From W2P13-069 sp963590525 (lineage in GTDB: Bacteria; Actinomycetota; Coriobacteriia; Coriobacteriales; QAMH01), in the NCBI GenBank assembly GCA_963590525.1, contig CAVAPV010000004.1, positions 1 to 64,000 on the forward strand: a DNA stretch of 64,000 bases. Direction: 5' to 3'. The notes beneath the pieces were generated by a model. That model saw only the letters and a program-made list of their open reading frames with translations. It was not told the origin of the DNA and made no database searches. Position 1 is the first letter of the stretch. Each line of letters begins with the position of its first letter. Position numbers and translations under genes: made by a program. Shown here in pieces: positions 1 through 8,169 of this stretch.

Positions 1-5
1 AAGTT

Positions 6-124
6 GGGGCCGCTACTGAGCTGTAGCGGCCCCGCGGAGAGGAAGTGGGGAAAGGCTTGAGGTCGCCTTTCCCCAAGTGAAAATCGCAGGCGCTTGAAGA
101 GGGATATGAGGGAGAAGCGCCTGC
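6..124. terminator. three consecutive perfect hairpins
   Basis: Three separate perfect stems lie end to end: an 11-bp stem (6-16 with 23-33), an 11-bp stem (46-56 with 65-75) and a 10-bp stem (86-95 with 115-124). They follow the stop codon of the minus-strand oxidoreductase. On that strand the first hairpin met (86-124) is followed by a short T-rich stretch, which fits an intrinsic terminator. The other two lack a clear T run and may be extra termination or mRNA-protecting structures. Confidence 0.6.
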
Positions 125-137
125 TCGGAGTTAGCTG

Positions 138-2279
138 TTAGGGCAACAGGTTGAGGCTGGAAAGCTCCTCTTTTACGTCGTCCATACCGTAGTAGTCGAG
201 GCAGTCGGCCGTGGGGCAGCCCTTCTCGCTATCCCAACCGAACTTCTCGTACACCATGGTGAGGCCGGTCTGGAAGTCGTCGCGGTCCATCTTGATGGTA
301 CCCTCGGTGAAGACCTTGATGTCCGGGTCGCGGTCGTAGGCCCAGTTGGTCATGACGTCGTGGACGTTGCGGCAGTCGTTGCAGCCCATCTTGCCGTCCT
401 TGCCCGTCATGCCGCGCACGGTGTTGGCGCGCTGCAAGGTCATGATCTTGGCGGCGCGTTTGTAGAGCTCGTCGGTGGTGATGTCCTCGCCGGTCACGGC
501 CGTATAGAACTTGGCCTCCAGGTCGAGGTCGCCGCGGTAGTTGCGCTCTTTGGAGGGAGACTGCGCCATGGGCCATACCCAGTTGCACAGCGTGAGGCTG
601 TCGTGCAACACGTCCGTGACGATGGCCCACCAGCAGAAGTTGGCCTTGTGCTCGTTCATGGGCGTGTAGTTCATGGCCACGTCGAGCGCGTCGGCGCCGC
701 CCCAAAGCTCTTCGGCGATCTCCTGCTTGAGCTCGTGCGGAAGGCCGCACTGCAGCATGTTCTGATGCGAGTGAATCATCGGGTCGCGGTTGAAGAGCAT
801 GTTGAGCAGGCCGCCGACCTGGCCGTAAGACTCGATGGAATGATGCACAGGCCAGCCGCGGTAGCTAATCAGGTGGCTCGCCGCATCATCGAACCACTCT
901 TCGTCGTTCCAGCGCTTGGTCCAGATGATGGGGCCCTTAGCGATGTAGGACATCTCGTTGTCATTTTGGGCGATGTGAGTGAGCAGCTCCACCATGATGG
1001 TGGGGTCGCCCTTCTTGAACTTGTTCCAGTCGAACTTGTCGTATTCGGCCTTGGGCAGGACCTTCTTAAAGGTGCCCTTGGCAATGCAGCGGGCGAGGTC
1101 GCGGTAAATCTGCGCGTAGTTGCACCAAAGCCCCAGGTCATCCACAGTGCAGCCAACAACCTGGTCCCAAATGAGGCCGTCTTCCGTGTCGGCAGCGATG
1201 GAGGTGTTCTCCGGCCCAAGGATGTCGATCATATAGGAGGAGAAGGGGAAGTTGGGCACGCAGGTGTTGCCCGTGGTCTCGAAGCCGCCCTTCTTCTTGA
1301 CAGCGGGGACGCGCATATCGCTGTAGCAGTGGATGGGGCAGCTGTGGCAGCCGTTCATCTTGATGGTGTACTTCTCGGCCTCGGGGCCTTCGTCCTTGGT
1401 GGTCTTCATGCAGCGGTAACCGACGGTGTTGATCTCGCCGGGCTTGGGCTCGCCGGTCTCGATGGGGTCGCCCTCGGCGTCTGCCCAGTACAGGCCCTTG
1501 CGCGCAGTCCAGCGGCTGCCCTCGTCGTAGTATTCGGCCCATTCCTGCTGCGTGGAAGGCACCACGTGGTTGTTGTTGGAGCCGATGACCTCGCGGAGCA
1601 TGTAGTCGGACAGCTCGGCGACCTTTTGGGGATCGGTCACGTTGACGCTGCCGTTGCCCTCGACTACGAGCGCCTTGAGCTTCTTGGAGCCCATAACGGC
1701 GCCCAAGCCGGCGCCAGCGGAGTGGTTGCGGCTGTTGATCATGACAGCGTAGGGAACCAGGTTCTCGCCAGCGGGACCGATGGTGGCCACGCAGGCCTTG
1801 TTGCCCTCGACCTTATTAAGCGCCTCGGTGGTGGCGCGGGTGCCCAGGCCCCACACGAAGCTGGCATCCTTGATCTCGACCTCGTCATCTTTGATGTGCA
1901 GGTAGACGGGCTTCTTGGACTGGCCCTCGACAATGATGGCGTCGTAGCCGGCGAGCTTGATACGCGAGCCGATCATGCCGCCGCAGTGGGCATCGACCAC
2001 GAGGTGATCGGTGGTAAAGGTGGAAAGGAAGCTCACGGTGGTGCGGCCAGCCAAGGGCACACCGGATGCCGTCAGTGGGCCGACAGCGTAGACGATCTTG
2101 GCGTCGGGGCCCAGCGGGTCCGCTCCAGCGGGAACTTCGTCATAGATGATCTTGTTGGCAAGGCCCATGCCACCGATGTACTCCTTGTACGGGGCAGTAG
2201 GTTCTGTTGTTACGGTTCCGGTGCTCAGGTTGACACGCAAGAGCCTTCCGGCCCAACCGTATGATTTTTCATCAGCCAT
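138..2279 (-). CDS. aldehyde:ferredoxin oxidoreductase family protein
   Basis: This 713-residue protein belongs to the tungsten/molybdopterin aldehyde:ferredoxin oxidoreductase (AOR) family, cytoplasmic enzymes that oxidise aldehydes or related substrates and pass electrons to ferredoxin. Residues about 5-215 match the family's N-terminal cofactor-binding domain. The [4Fe-4S] cysteines are visible as C-x2-C-x3-C at 311, 314 and 318, with a late cysteine near 633-636 as the expected fourth ligand. The ATG at 2279 follows GGAGA; an in-frame start at 2420 would add 47 unlike residues. The divergent polyferredoxin is the likely electron partner, as in the E. coli YdhV/YdhY pair (inference). The substrate is unknown. 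Confidence 0.88.
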   Translation of the reverse strand: MADEKSYGWAGRLLRVNLSTGTVTTEPTAPYKEYIGGMGLANKIIYDEVPAGADPLGPDAKIVYAVGPLTASGVPLAGRTTVSFLSTFTTDHLVVDAHCGGMIGSRIKLAGYDAIIVEGQSKKPVYLHIKDDEVEIKDASFVWGLGTRATTEALNKVEGNKACVATIGPAGENLVPYAVMINSRNHSAGAGLGAVMGSKKLKALVVEGNGSVNVTDPQKVAELSDYMLREVIGSNNNHVVPSTQQEWAEYYDEGSRWTARKGLYWADAEGDPIETGEPKPGEINTVGYRCMKTTKDEGPEAEKYTIKMNGCHSCPIHCYSDMRVPAVKKKGGFETTGNTCVPNFPFSSYMIDILGPENTSIAADTEDGLIWDQVVGCTVDDLGLWCNYAQIYRDLARCIAKGTFKKVLPKAEYDKFDWNKFKKGDPTIMVELLTHIAQNDNEMSYIAKGPIIWTKRWNDEEWFDDAASHLISYRGWPVHHSIESYGQVGGLLNMLFNRDPMIHSHQNMLQCGLPHELKQEIAEELWGGADALDVAMNYTPMNEHKANFCWWAIVTDVLHDSLTLCNWVWPMAQSPSKERNYRGDLDLEAKFYTAVTGEDITTDELYKRAAKIMTLQRANTVRGMTGKDGKMGCNDCRNVHDVMTNWAYDRDPDIKVFTEGTIKMDRDDFQTGLTMVYEKFGWDSEKGCPTADCLDYYGMDDVKEELSSLNLLP

Positions 2280-2656
2280 TGTTGCATCTCCAAATCTCGT
2301 GTTGAAACATGCGTTGCGTGACATGTAACCAAGTGACTTGGGTGCAGACGCTATACGTCGCGTGAAAGTGTGCGCCGCAAGGACGCCCATGCTGTCCCCT
2401 CTTTGGGGATAATTCTGCATCGCCGCAGCTCAGAGCGCTGTTTTGCCCTTTGTTACCCTTAAAGGGGAGACGTTCGACAAGCCCTGATTAAGCCCAAAAG
2501 AGGGTACTTCCCCTTGCTTTGCATGCGCGATAGTTACCCGAGTTGCGTGATACATCGAGTGAGAGAGGGTTGGCATTGAGGGCCAAAAGGCCGACGCCAC
2601 GAGGGGCGTTTTCTCAATGTCGTAAAGAAGGACTCACCATAGGGGGGAGCAAACAA
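2280..2656. other. divergent promoter region
   Basis: This 377-bp spacer separates the oxidoreductase (leftward) from the polyferredoxin (rightward), so it must hold both promoters. A short CCCC/GGGG hairpin is present near 2395-2412. I found no convincing palindromic operator, FNR-like box or riboswitch in it. Confidence 0.4.
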
Positions 2657-3385
2657 ATGTCAGCTCAAAACGAGAGCAAGCTGGCTTCTGCAGAACAGCA
2701 GGGCGCGCAAGATAGCGCTCAGGCAGCGCCCAAAAAGACCATCACCCGCCGCCAGGTCGTGGCAATGGCCGGCTGCGGCATTGCCGGTTTGGTTGTAGGC
2801 GGTGTGCTCGCCAGTTGGGGTATCACCCAGGAGAGCATCGCCAGCGGCCGCATCAGCATTCGCACCACGCCCACCAAGATGATCGTCACCGATCGCGCGC
2901 GTTGCAGCGGTTGCCAACGCTGCGAGATGATGTGCACGCTCAAGAACGACGGCCGCGTATGCCAAAACATCGCACGTGTGCGCGTCTGGGATAACTACTT
3001 CTGGGGCACTAGCACAGATGCCGGCGAGGGCATTTTCGGCGACGGCAACCCCGGCGCTTGCGAGTTCACCGTCGAGCACTGCAAACAGTGCGAGGACCCC
3101 ATGTGCCTCAAGTACTGCCCGGTCCACGCCATCTACTGCGACGAGGACTCCGGCGCTCGCACGATCGACCCGGATGTCTGCATCGGCTGCGGCATGTGCA
3201 CGCAGGCATGCCCGTGGAATATGCCGCGCGTGGACGAGGAAACCGGCGTTTCCACCAAGTGCGTGAGCTGCGGGCGTTGCGCGGAGCAGTGCCCCAACGG
3301 CGCGATCCAGTTCATCGACTGGCAAGACATAGCTCAAAAGGTCATCGACCAGGGCGTGGTGCGTACCGTCACGCTCGTGCAGTAG
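2657..3385 (+). CDS. Tat-type 4Fe-4S polyferredoxin
   Basis: This 242-residue protein is an electron-transfer subunit with four ferredoxin-type cysteine clusters. The groups are CSGCQRCEMMC, a CxxC/CxxxC group in the middle, CIGCGMCTQACP and CVSCGRCAEQCP, enough for four [4Fe-4S] clusters as in DmsB/HycB/YdhY-type subunits. A twin arginine (R31-R32) precedes a hydrophobic stretch, so Tat export or N-terminal membrane anchoring is likely. The ATG at 2657 was chosen because AGGGGGGAG lies just upstream; the open frame extends further left without homology. The broken molybdopterin oxidoreductase follows 49 bp later on the same strand. Confidence 0.85.
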   Translation: MSAQNESKLASAEQQGAQDSAQAAPKKTITRRQVVAMAGCGIAGLVVGGVLASWGITQESIASGRISIRTTPTKMIVTDRARCSGCQRCEMMCTLKNDGRVCQNIARVRVWDNYFWGTSTDAGEGIFGDGNPGACEFTVEHCKQCEDPMCLKYCPVHAIYCDEDSGARTIDPDVCIGCGMCTQACPWNMPRVDEETGVSTKCVSCGRCAEQCPNGAIQFIDWQDIAQKVIDQGVVRTVTLVQ

Positions 3386-3434
3386 CCGTTGCAAGTTAAT
3401 CGACTACGGCATTGCATATTGAGAGGATTCGACT

Positions 3435-4145
3435 ATGTCTACACATACATTGACTAGAAGGGGCTTCCTAGGCGCAGCGGCCGGGGTTGCAGGCGCAGCG
3501 GCCTGCACCGGAGCCGGTGTGGGCGTCTGGCAAGAAGCCTTCGCAAAGCCGCCTCAGGCGGACGAGACAGCCCAAGTGCACACGACCTGCGACGGCTGCG
3601 GTAACAAGTGCGGCATGATCGCTTACACGCGCAACGGCGAGTTTTGGCGTCTTGACGGCGAGCTCGGCCATCCCTCTTCGCAGGGTAGCTTGTGCGTGCG
3701 CGGTCGCGGCTTGACCAGTTCGCTGAGCGCGGAAAGCCGCCTTACTGCCCCGCTTAAGAACGTGGGCGGCAAGTTCGAGGAGGTCTCCTGGGACGACGCC
3801 TTGGCAGACATCTCCAGCAAGATCAGCGGCCTGGGCAGCAAGCTGGCCGTTTTGCAGGCGCGCGGCAATTGCGAACCGTTCGTCAAGCGCTTTGCTGCTG
3901 CCATGGGCACGCCCAACTACTTCACGGACGCTGCCATCCATGACATCGACTACCAAGCGGCCATCGCCGTGAGCGGTGGCGCGTATCCCGCGCCCGATGT
4001 TGCAAACGCCAAGTACATTTTGCTGCTGGGCAAGTCCAGCTACGACGGCTCGCGCCCCGCAGAAGAGCTTGAGATCGCGCAGACTGAGGCCAAGGTTGTC
4101 TTGGCCGACGCCCGCATGATGCCGCAACGCAGCAAGAGCAAGTAG
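3435..4145 (+). pseudogene. truncated molybdopterin oxidoreductase (N-terminal part)
   Basis: The first 220 or so residues look like the start of a periplasmic molybdopterin oxidoreductase. There is a Tat leader (R8-R9, then a long Ala/Gly-rich stretch) and a [4Fe-4S] motif with C52, C55, C59 and C87. Family members usually have 650-900 residues, so the whole catalytic part is missing. After an intact strand-helix segment ending in LADARMM the frame meets TAG at 4143, while the adjacent sequence reads on in another frame as a different protein. A deletion fusing two neighbouring genes is the simplest reading. GAGAGGA precedes the ATG. Confidence 0.75.
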
Positions 4146-4693
4146 AGGCGCCGGATGCTCCCGCCAAGGCCGAGCAGCCCGACACGGACGTTGATGATGA
4201 CCCTTGGGCCGGGCTCAACATCCCCGAGGGCTACAAGCTGGAGGAAATCGACGGCGAGATCGTGCTGGTGCAAGACCCGGACGCCGCGCTCAAGCCAAGG
4301 ACAATCGACTGCGCGCATATCGCGGTGATGGAGGGTGCTACGGCCAAGTACTTGTACGACGCGAGCACTATGACGAAATCCTACGCGCATTGGGCGTTTC
4401 TTGCCAAGGAGGACAACCCCGTGGTGACCTTCGCGGAGTGCGTGCGGGAGGACTCGCGCGTGTACCCGCGCCCGTATCGCGCGGACAACCTCAAGAACCC
4501 GCCGTTCAACATGAGCACGCAAGACATCGAGGAGACGTGGGAGGCGGTTTCCGCCCTTGAGCCGTATGCGGACATCCAGCGCACTAGCGCCTCCAACGGC
4601 GACGTGTACTTCTTCTCTACGAAACACCTGTCCCCTGCGCACGCCCACGCCCTGGCAGAATATGCCTCCGTCGACAGGCGGAGAAACGTCTAG
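4121..4693 (+). pseudogene. YdhW-like protein, 5'-truncated
   Basis: A frame open from 4088 encodes a coherent protein tail without any good start codon; the first in-frame GTG is at 4262. It has an acidic, Ala/Pro/Glu-rich start, then a compact domain ending in an Ala-rich helix and Tyr-Ala-Ser. It follows an AOR, ferredoxin and molybdopterin oxidoreductase set, which recalls the E. coli ydhYVWXUT cluster, so I tentatively call it YdhW-like. That assignment rests on context more than on a motif I can prove. It overlaps the end of the truncated oxidoreductase in a different frame, consistent with a deletion junction near 4120. Confidence 0.45.
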
Positions 4694-4716
4694 GAGGCGC
4701 AGATCAGTGTTCCTTT

Positions 4717-4756
4717 CCGTCGTCATAGGCAAGGGAAGCCTTGCCTATGACGACGG
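4717..4756. repeat. perfect 18-bp inverted repeat
   Basis: CCGTCGTCATAGGCAAGG at 4717-4734 is repeated as its exact complement at 4739-4756, with a 4-base loop (GAAG). There is no T run on either side, so it is not a standard terminator. The right arm continues into an open frame (AYDDGILVIP...) that looks like a gene remnant, so the palindrome may be an inverted-duplication scar. Confidence 0.7.
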
Positions 4757-4898
4757 CATACTCGTGATCCCCACAAAGCTGTCAATCTATAAATGGAACA
4801 ACTTTGCCCGAGCCGTCCGTAGAGAGGCGGATCTTCACCGGCTTGCAGCTCGAAAAGATCAGCTTCGAGGGCATGTAAAGGTGCGTCCGATCCTCGTC
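4757..4898 (+). other. non-coding or gene-remnant spacer
   Basis: This stretch carries short open frames on the plus strand, one ending in FTGLQLEKISFEGM and a stop near 4878. They have protein-like composition but no start signal and no family I recognise. It probably contains debris of a gene lost in the same rearrangements that damaged the oxidoreductase cluster. Confidence 0.25.
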
Positions 4899-5570
4899 CT
4901 ACATCTGCTCAAAGACCGCGATACGCTCTTCTTCTGCAGCAGAAAGCTCCTTGAAAAGCTTGGCAAGGGCCATATCGTCGCATTGCGCCAGCGCATCCAT
5001 GTACCTGGCACGCTGCTCGACCGGAATCACAACAGGCGCTATTTGCTCACGCATAAGCCCCCGGTTGAGCAGAATGCGCCCTGTTCTACCGTTGCCGTCT
5101 TCAAAGGGATGGATACGCTCAAAACGCAGGTGAAAACGTGCCTCACGCAAAAAAGGGTCTAGGCCAAAATCCTGGTTGTGCTCGTAGACCAGCTGCATCA
5201 TCTGCTGGTTTATCTGGTTTGGAGCAGGCGGGATATGCTCGGCTGCAGCTATGAAGACAGGCACGGTCCGATAGCCGCCAACCTCGTTGATATTGCGATT
5301 GATAGCTTGCGCGATATCCTTGATCAAGCGCTCAGAAAGCTCTTCATCTGGGTTTTCTAACGCGCGGGAAAGGGCGTACTTGTGATTGATTGCCTCGTAG
5401 AGCTCGCACGCAGTCGCGGTTACTTTCATGGAGTTGTCGTTAAAGAGGATGGCGTAGGTCTCCGCGTAGCTAAGCGTACTGCCCTCGATGGCATTGGAGT
5501 GATAGGTGCTTCGCGTCACAAAGTCCTCGAAATACGCGCGATGTTCTCTCGTGAATTTGATGACGTCCAT
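4899..5570 (-). CDS. Fic family protein (AMPylase-like)
   Basis: This 223-residue protein has the Fic signature HPFEDGNGRTGR at 154-165. In this family the His is catalytic and the loop binds the phosphates of ATP for AMP transfer to protein hydroxyls. Residues 25-30 read S-N-A-I-E-G, the (S/T)xxxE(G/N) inhibitory-helix motif, placed before the Fic core as in class II autoinhibited Fic proteins. There is no adjacent antitoxin, which agrees with built-in inhibition. The target is unknown. It stands alone, between the damaged oxidoreductase region and a divergent flavin-binding gene. Confidence 0.88.
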   Translation of the reverse strand: MDVIKFTREHRAYFEDFVTRSTYHSNAIEGSTLSYAETYAILFNDNSMKVTATACELYEAINHKYALSRALENPDEELSERLIKDIAQAINRNINEVGGYRTVPVFIAAAEHIPPAPNQINQQMMQLVYEHNQDFGLDPFLREARFHLRFERIHPFEDGNGRTGRILLNRGLMREQIAPVVIPVEQRARYMDALAQCDDMALAKLFKELSAAEEERIAVFEQM

Positions 5571-5735
5571 TGTCTTTGCCCCGTCACAGTACCTTGAATG
5601 CGTTTGTTTGGATGATTGTGCCCTGCAAGATAAACTTAGCTCTCAAATGTTACGCCGTGGCTATCGCGTCTGCATCGGTTCTACAATACGAGTTGTTGAG
5701 GACGGCTCTATTTTCGTGGAAAGGAAGGCGCGGCC

Positions 5736-6146
5736 ATGGCCATTATCCCCGCTCAAGTTCAAAAGGTTTTCAACAGCGTCAAAGACGTTGTCTTTTCAAC
5801 GGCAAGCAAAGACGCACAACCCAATGCTTGCATCGTTGGAATGAAGAAGATCATCGACGATGAGACCATCTACCTGTCCGACCAGTTCTTTAAAAAGACC
5901 TTGGCCAACATCAACGAGAACAGCAAAGTCTCCATTGTCTTTTGGAGCGAGGACGGAGCCTTCCAAATTCACGGCACAGCACGCTACGTCAACGAGGGTG
6001 AGGAGTTTGAGACTCAGGCCGCTTGGGTAAACGCCACGTTTGAGAAAATCGGCATGCCCGTCAAGGCCAAGGGCGGTGTTTACGTCCACGTCGACGAGGT
6101 CTACTCATCTAACCCCGGCCCCGAGGCAGGCAACAAGCTCGCCTAA
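5736..6146 (+). CDS. pyridoxamine 5'-phosphate oxidase-like flavin protein
   Basis: This 136-residue protein looks like a single-domain FMN-binding split barrel. The opening (a short helix, then VVFSTASKDAQPNACIVGMK) and the middle strand with YLSDQFFKKT are typical of the PPOX-like superfamily, which binds FMN, heme or F420 and often acts as a small reductase. Length fits the family. GGAAAGGAAGG precedes the ATG. The substrate cannot be told from sequence. Confidence 0.75.
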   Translation: MAIIPAQVQKVFNSVKDVVFSTASKDAQPNACIVGMKKIIDDETIYLSDQFFKKTLANINENSKVSIVFWSEDGAFQIHGTARYVNEGEEFETQAAWVNATFEKIGMPVKAKGGVYVHVDEVYSSNPGPEAGNKLA

Positions 6147-6355
6147 GCCGGCCGCTGGATACGGCAACATAGCCAAGCAAACGCTAACAGGCCTCGAACC
6201 ATAAGCTCTATGAGCAGCGGTACGGGGCCTGCCTTATTCCCCAACAGTCAATCCAAGGCGTTAGGCCTCACAACGTTGCGTGCCTGCAACCAGGACGCCC
6301 AAGAACTCCCAAAGTTTTTGCATTGCGATGCAACGACCGCTTTAACCTGCTTCAC

Positions 6356-7117
6356 CTATTTTGCGCTGGAGTGCTTATGTGGAATCAGCGGCGGAACAAG
6401 ATCCTTGGGTGCAGGCGGGATAATCCAGGAGATGTTCTCGAGCAGATTGGACCAAACCTTAACCGCGTTGCCCACCAGCAAAGCAGAGATGATCGTCCCT
6501 TCGCGCACATGGACAAGCTGGCCCAAACATAAAAGGCTCACCAGCGCCGCCCCGCACATAAGCGAGACATCCCATATGACCTTGACGCGATGAAAGGGCA
6601 GCTGCGTCTTATAGGCGATAACCACTGGCGATGCATCGCCCGGCGTCATGAGCACGTTTACGCGCACGCACAGATGCACGCCCAGCCCCAAGACGACGAT
6701 AGAGACCAGCAAGCACAGCAGCTGGCAGGGATAATTGGGCAGTGGGACTGCGGCAAGCAACGCCAGCCAAACATCCACAGATGCAGACAACAGCATGAAG
6801 AGCGGAATCTGCAGCAACTGCACCGGTCCAAACTCACGGCGCATGAGCGCAATCTCAAGCACGAAGTACAACGCGTTGAACACAAAGGTGAGCATGCCCA
6901 TGGTGAGCCAATCCATGCCATGCCTTGCTGCGATCTCTGTGCAGACAGCCGGAAACGTAGAGATAGGAGAAGTGCCGGTGCCAGAGTGCTTTGCAAGCGC
7001 GATTCCCAAGCCTATGCACAAAACGCCAACTACCATGACGACTGTTCTCAAAGCCAGGTTGGTTTTTGGGGTGCCAAAGACAGCGGCCCAACGCTCTTTT
7101 GCGCTCAATAAGATCAT
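6356..7117 (-). CDS. YczE/YitT-like integral membrane protein
   Basis: This protein of 253 residues has five or more hydrophobic segments and the motif GLGIALAKHSGTGTSPIST near its start, typical of the YczE/YyaS/YitT group of integral membrane proteins (function generally unknown). A second Pro-Gly-Asp-Ala motif follows an RVNVLMTPGDASP loop. The ATG at 7117 is preferred; an upstream GTG at 7201 would add 28 residues of Ala/Arg-rich sequence without homology. The ribosome site is weak (AAGAAG). It stands alone with no obvious operon partner. Confidence 0.7.
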   Translation of the reverse strand: MILLSAKERWAAVFGTPKTNLALRTVVMVVGVLCIGLGIALAKHSGTGTSPISTFPAVCTEIAARHGMDWLTMGMLTFVFNALYFVLEIALMRREFGPVQLLQIPLFMLLSASVDVWLALLAAVPLPNYPCQLLCLLVSIVVLGLGVHLCVRVNVLMTPGDASPVVIAYKTQLPFHRVKVIWDVSLMCGAALVSLLCLGQLVHVREGTIISALLVGNAVKVWSNLLENISWIIPPAPKDLVPPLIPHKHSSAK

Positions 7118-7458
7118 CTTCTTTTTACGAATGGGATAGCAGGCAGCCGACGCGCATGCTCGCTTTTGCTCATCGAGTGTAGCACTCGCGCGCGCAGTCA
7201 CAGGCCAAGCAGCGGACAGTGCGCCGTCGTGCGGTACAAATCCGCATCCGCAAGCGAGCTCAAAAGAAGATATGTGTCCTGAAAACTTCTCTTACTTAAA
7301 TCGACTGTAGAACATTTGTTTGTTTTATGTTACAACGATAAACACTAGAACAACCCACTGCTTTACAAGGAACCTACCCCCATCTTCTTGCCAATAGCTG
7401 CAGATTCAAGTTTCTGCAGTGCCTTGCGCAATTGACTAACTGTAGAATGGAGTATACA
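7118..7458. other. spacer upstream of toxin-antitoxin genes
   Basis: This divergent spacer holds no gene that I can support. The 9-mer ACTGTAGAA occurs at about 7305-7313 and again just before the toxin start at 7439-7447, and might be part of an operator for the antitoxin (weak). A TTGACT at 7432-7437 and TATACA at 7453-7458 are spaced only 15 bases apart. Confidence 0.3.
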
Positions 7459-8067
7459 GTGTCTTCATTGAGAATCTACGTAACGGATGAGTTTTCAAAC
7501 TGGCTAAAACGCTTGAGAGACTCCAATGCAAAGGCACGTATCAACTTACGTCTCAGGAGAATCGAGACAACGGGAAACCTGGGAGATGCCAAGCACGTAG
7601 GCGACGGGATTTTGGAACTTAGAATCGACTACGGCCCTGGATACAGGGTGTACTTCTCTCAAAAAGGCGATGCACTGGTTTTGCTGCTCGTAGGAGGCGA
7701 TAAATCCTCACAACAGCGAGACATCGCAAAAGCAAAGAAACTAGACAAAGAGTACAAACAGCGCGAGGTGAAAGGCAATGAAGACAGCAAAGAAATACGA
7801 TGCAGCAGAATTCTTGGAAACCAAAGAGGACATGTCCGCCTACCTCAATGCTGCTTTAGAGGACGGCGATCCCGTATTGCTTTCTGTAGCCCTTGGAGAT
7901 ATCGCCCGCGCACAGGGGATGACACAGCTGGCAAAGGAGACGGGCGTGACTCGCGATGGACTTTACAAGGCGCTTTCCCCAACGGGCAATCCCTCATTTG
8001 CAACTATCAAAAAGGTCTTAGACGCTTTGGGTATGAAGATCAAAATCACGGCTGCCTAACAACATAG
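7459..8067 (+). CDS. HigB/RelE-type toxin with overrun frame
   Basis: The first roughly 107 residues match the phage-Gp49-like, RelE-superfamily addiction-module toxin: TDEFSNWLKRLRD, the RLRRIETTGNLGDAKHVG stretch, ELRIDYGPGYRVYF and LLLVGGDKSSQ. Such toxins are ribosome-dependent mRNA endonucleases of about 100-115 residues. Here the frame has no stop before the antitoxin start at 7778 and runs on to 8067 through the whole antitoxin gene in another frame, giving a 202-residue product. A one-base indel near the end would restore a stop at the ATGA of the antitoxin. The GTG at 7459 follows GGAG; ATG 7447 and TTG 7432 are alternatives. Confidence 0.7.
   Translation: MSSLRIYVTDEFSNWLKRLRDSNAKARINLRLRRIETTGNLGDAKHVGDGILELRIDYGPGYRVYFSQKGDALVLLLVGGDKSSQQRDIAKAKKLDKEYKQREVKGNEDSKEIRCSRILGNQRGHVRLPQCCFRGRRSRIAFCSPWRYRPRTGDDTAGKGDGRDSRWTLQGAFPNGQSLICNYQKGLRRFGYEDQNHGCLTT
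7778..8059 (+). CDS. HigA-like antitoxin (addiction module antidote)
   Basis: This 93-residue protein is the partner antitoxin. It starts with the typical KKYDAAEFLETKEDMSAYLN segment and ends in a helix-turn-helix: MTQLAKETGVTRDGLYKALS followed by NPSFATIKKVLDALG. It should bind and neutralise the toxin and repress the pair's promoter. GAGGTGAAAGG precedes the ATG. It is wholly overlapped by the extended toxin frame. Toxin first, antitoxin second is the usual order for this family. Confidence 0.88.
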   Translation: MKTAKKYDAAEFLETKEDMSAYLNAALEDGDPVLLSVALGDIARAQGMTQLAKETGVTRDGLYKALSPTGNPSFATIKKVLDALGMKIKITAA

Positions 8068-8074
8068 ACGCATG

Positions 8075-8111
8075 CAAAGCAAAGAAGCCGCAGGCGTTAT
8101 TGCCCGCGGCT
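8075..8111 (-). terminator. intrinsic terminator of surface protein
   Basis: Minus-strand stem AGCCGC/GCGGCT with an inner GGC/GCC pairing (8086-8111) is followed by TCTTTGCTTTG. It lies 59 bp past the surface protein's stop and also just after the antitoxin on the opposite strand. Confidence 0.55.
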
Positions 8112-8169
8112 CCACTTGCATCTGCTGCCTCGTGCATCAAAAGCCCGGCAGCTGCAGGTTTAGCCCCTG

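Noticed and set aside
360..2264. 634-residue plus-strand open frame over the aldehyde oxidoreductase
   Set aside because: It is antisense to an intact, well-recognised gene and arises from codon bias in GC-rich DNA; its Val/Ala/Gly/Asp-rich translation has no domain.
7432..7458. TTGACT and TATACA as a toxin promoter
   Set aside because: The spacing is 15 bases, and the -10 would overlap the ribosome site and start codon.
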